Source: Bdellovibrionaceae bacterium UBA2351 (lineage in GTDB: Bacteria; Bdellovibrionota; Bdellovibrionia; Bdellovibrionales; Bdellovibrionaceae). From it: 44,099 nucleotides of DNA. The position numbers and the translations under genes were made by a program. The stretch spans positions 1 to 44,099 of the forward strand of contig DDTZ01000088.1 in assembly GCA_002344565.1 (NCBI GenBank), in the 5' to 3' direction. How positions within the stretch are numbered: the stretch's first letter is position 1; each line of letters begins with the position of its first letter. Under the pieces are notes generated by a model. The model searched no databases, was not told the origin of the DNA, and saw nothing but the letters and a program-made list of their open reading frames with translations. Positions 43,353 through 44,099 of the stretch are shown piece after piece.

Positions 43353-43443
43353 GTCAGTAATAGTTTCATACCTTGCTAAAATTTTCTGAATAAAAACATG
43401 ACAGCGCTTTTGGCGATCAAGTGATTTATAAAGAGGTGTGGCA

Positions 43444-44099
43444 TTGTTAAGACTTTTTATTTTATCACTTCTATTTGTTGTGGGTATCGGCTGTCAGAAG
43501 CGTAAGGCTGCGCCGGTGTTGCGAACAAGCCAAACAGAAGTGACCCAAGAGCAGGCTAATATAGTTGAAGACCAGAACGGTTTGTCTCCGGCACTTTATT
43601 TTATTCCGATTTTAGATATTAAACGAGTTGATACGGATTGCCGTGAAAATGAAAAGCAGCCGATCAAGAATATTCAAGGTCAAACCATCACGCAAGTGTG
43701 TGAATCGGATTACCGCGTATGTGTAAAGCAAGGAACGTGCATGTTGAACGAGCCACGCGGTATGCGCATCATTAACTTTACTACTCGTCGCGGAAAGATT
43801 CCTTTGTTTTCGGACAAAATTAAAAAAGAATGTCCATATGGATTAGGATTTAAGGACGCGTGTTTAGATCCTTACTATACGGTAGCGGCTGATTTGAAAT
43901 TCCATAAACTCGGCGAAGTTATTTTTGTTCCGACGGTGCGTGGGATGAAGTTATCAAATGGTGATACTCATGATGGGTACTTTGTTATTCGTGATTCGGG
44001 TTCAAATTTGAAGTCAGAGAAGCGTTTCGATTTCTTTACTGGTTTTGATCATGATACGGAAGTTTCTAACGTTTTTAAAAAAATGGGTTTAGACAACAA
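43444..44099 (+). CDS. Lipoprotein with 3D (MltA-like) domain, 3' end outside window
   Basis: An open frame runs from TTG 43444 (GAGGTG 8 nt upstream) to the window edge, 218 codons. The signal peptide ends in a lipobox (GIGC, Cys17). From about residue 135 the pattern DPYYTVAADLKFHKLGEVIFV ... DGYFVIRDSGSNLKSEKRFDFFTGF (in parts) matches the 3D domain, with its three conserved Asp residues, found in MltA-type lytic transglycosylases and related proteins. It may cleave or bind peptidoglycan at the cell surface. Several Cys precede the domain. Confidence 0.72.
   Translation, partial: MLRLFILSLLFVVGIGCQKRKAAPVLRTSQTEVTQEQANIVEDQNGLSPALYFIPILDIKRVDTDCRENEKQPIKNIQGQTITQVCESDYRVCVKQGTCMLNEPRGMRIINFTTRRGKIPLFSDKIKKECPYGLGFKDACLDPYYTVAADLKFHKLGEVIFVPTVRGMKLSNGDTHDGYFVIRDSGSNLKSEKRFDFFTGFDHDTEVSNVFKKMGLDN

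Noticed and set aside
1..44099. CRISPR arrays, tRNA or rRNA genes, prophage
   Set aside because: No direct-repeat arrays, cloverleaf-like sequences, ribosomal motifs or phage genes were seen by eye.

Overview
The window reads as chromosomal DNA of a Bdellovibrio-like predatory bacterium (Bdellovibrionota). The grounds are a complete flagellar export and basal-body operon ending in flhF-flhG-fliA, many secreted proteins and lipoproteins of unknown function, a DivIVA in a Gram-negative setting, a Tad/FHA cluster and a CFI-box surface protein. Base composition looks AT-rich (by eye, low 40s % GC), which fits Pseudobdellovibrio/B. exovorus-type genomes better than the ~50% GC of B. bacteriovorus. 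The species call is inference. No rRNA, tRNA, CRISPR array, transposase, integrase or prophage was seen.

Layout. 1-3383: end of a flagellar ring/rod operon (flgA 3' part, flgH, flgI, a flgJ-like gene with an unusual LytM-like tail). 3403-4450: two non-flagellar genes (AhpD-like, small secreted protein). 4451-4788: leader with a near-consensus sigma-54 promoter. 4789-15623: fliL-fliM-fliN-fliO-fliP-fliQ-fliR-flhB-flhA-flhF-flhG and then fliA, nearly all overlapping or tightly spaced. 15642-17229 (minus): rhodanese-like protein and an MFS exporter. 17240-24113 (plus): an outer-membrane barrel, a small secreted protein, a secreted PLD-like protein with one degenerate HKD motif, and a 1177-residue lipoprotein carrying a degenerate Fic motif. 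24110-24922 (minus): DUF167 protein and divIVA. 24923-25607: a long non-coding stretch with a 239-bp interrupted inverted repeat and G-rich tracts. 25608-25979: small secreted protein, followed by a strong bidirectional terminator. 26033-28137 (minus): maf-yggS-proC. 28171-34912 (plus): tadC-like gene, DUF192, three FHA-domain membrane proteins and a PP2C-like protein. 34858-36519 (minus): a sulfatase-fold lipoprotein that lacks the catalytic residues. 36584-38206: ExbB/ExbD pair and an anchored hypothetical. 38285-40897: DGK1/SEC59-like kinase, pssA, asd. 40945-44099: CFI-box surface protein, outer-membrane protein, and a 5' fragment of a 3D-domain lipoprotein.

How the parts fit. The first 15.6 kb builds the flagellar rings and rod, switch and type III export gate, sets flagellar number and place (FlhF/FlhG) and supplies the late sigma factor; sigma-54 probably controls the fliL operon. 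The most unusual content lies outside it. Several envelope proteins keep an enzyme fold while losing its active site: LytM-like in FlgJ, Fic-like lipoprotein, half-degenerate PLD, PP2C-like and sulfatase-like. One FHA protein combines a cytoplasmic FHA, a Cache-like periplasmic sensor and a PAS-like domain. Several genes (17240, 20580, 38285) have promoter-like elements placed so that transcription would begin at or next to the start codon, suggesting leaderless mRNAs. At asd an intrinsic terminator ends directly on the start codon.
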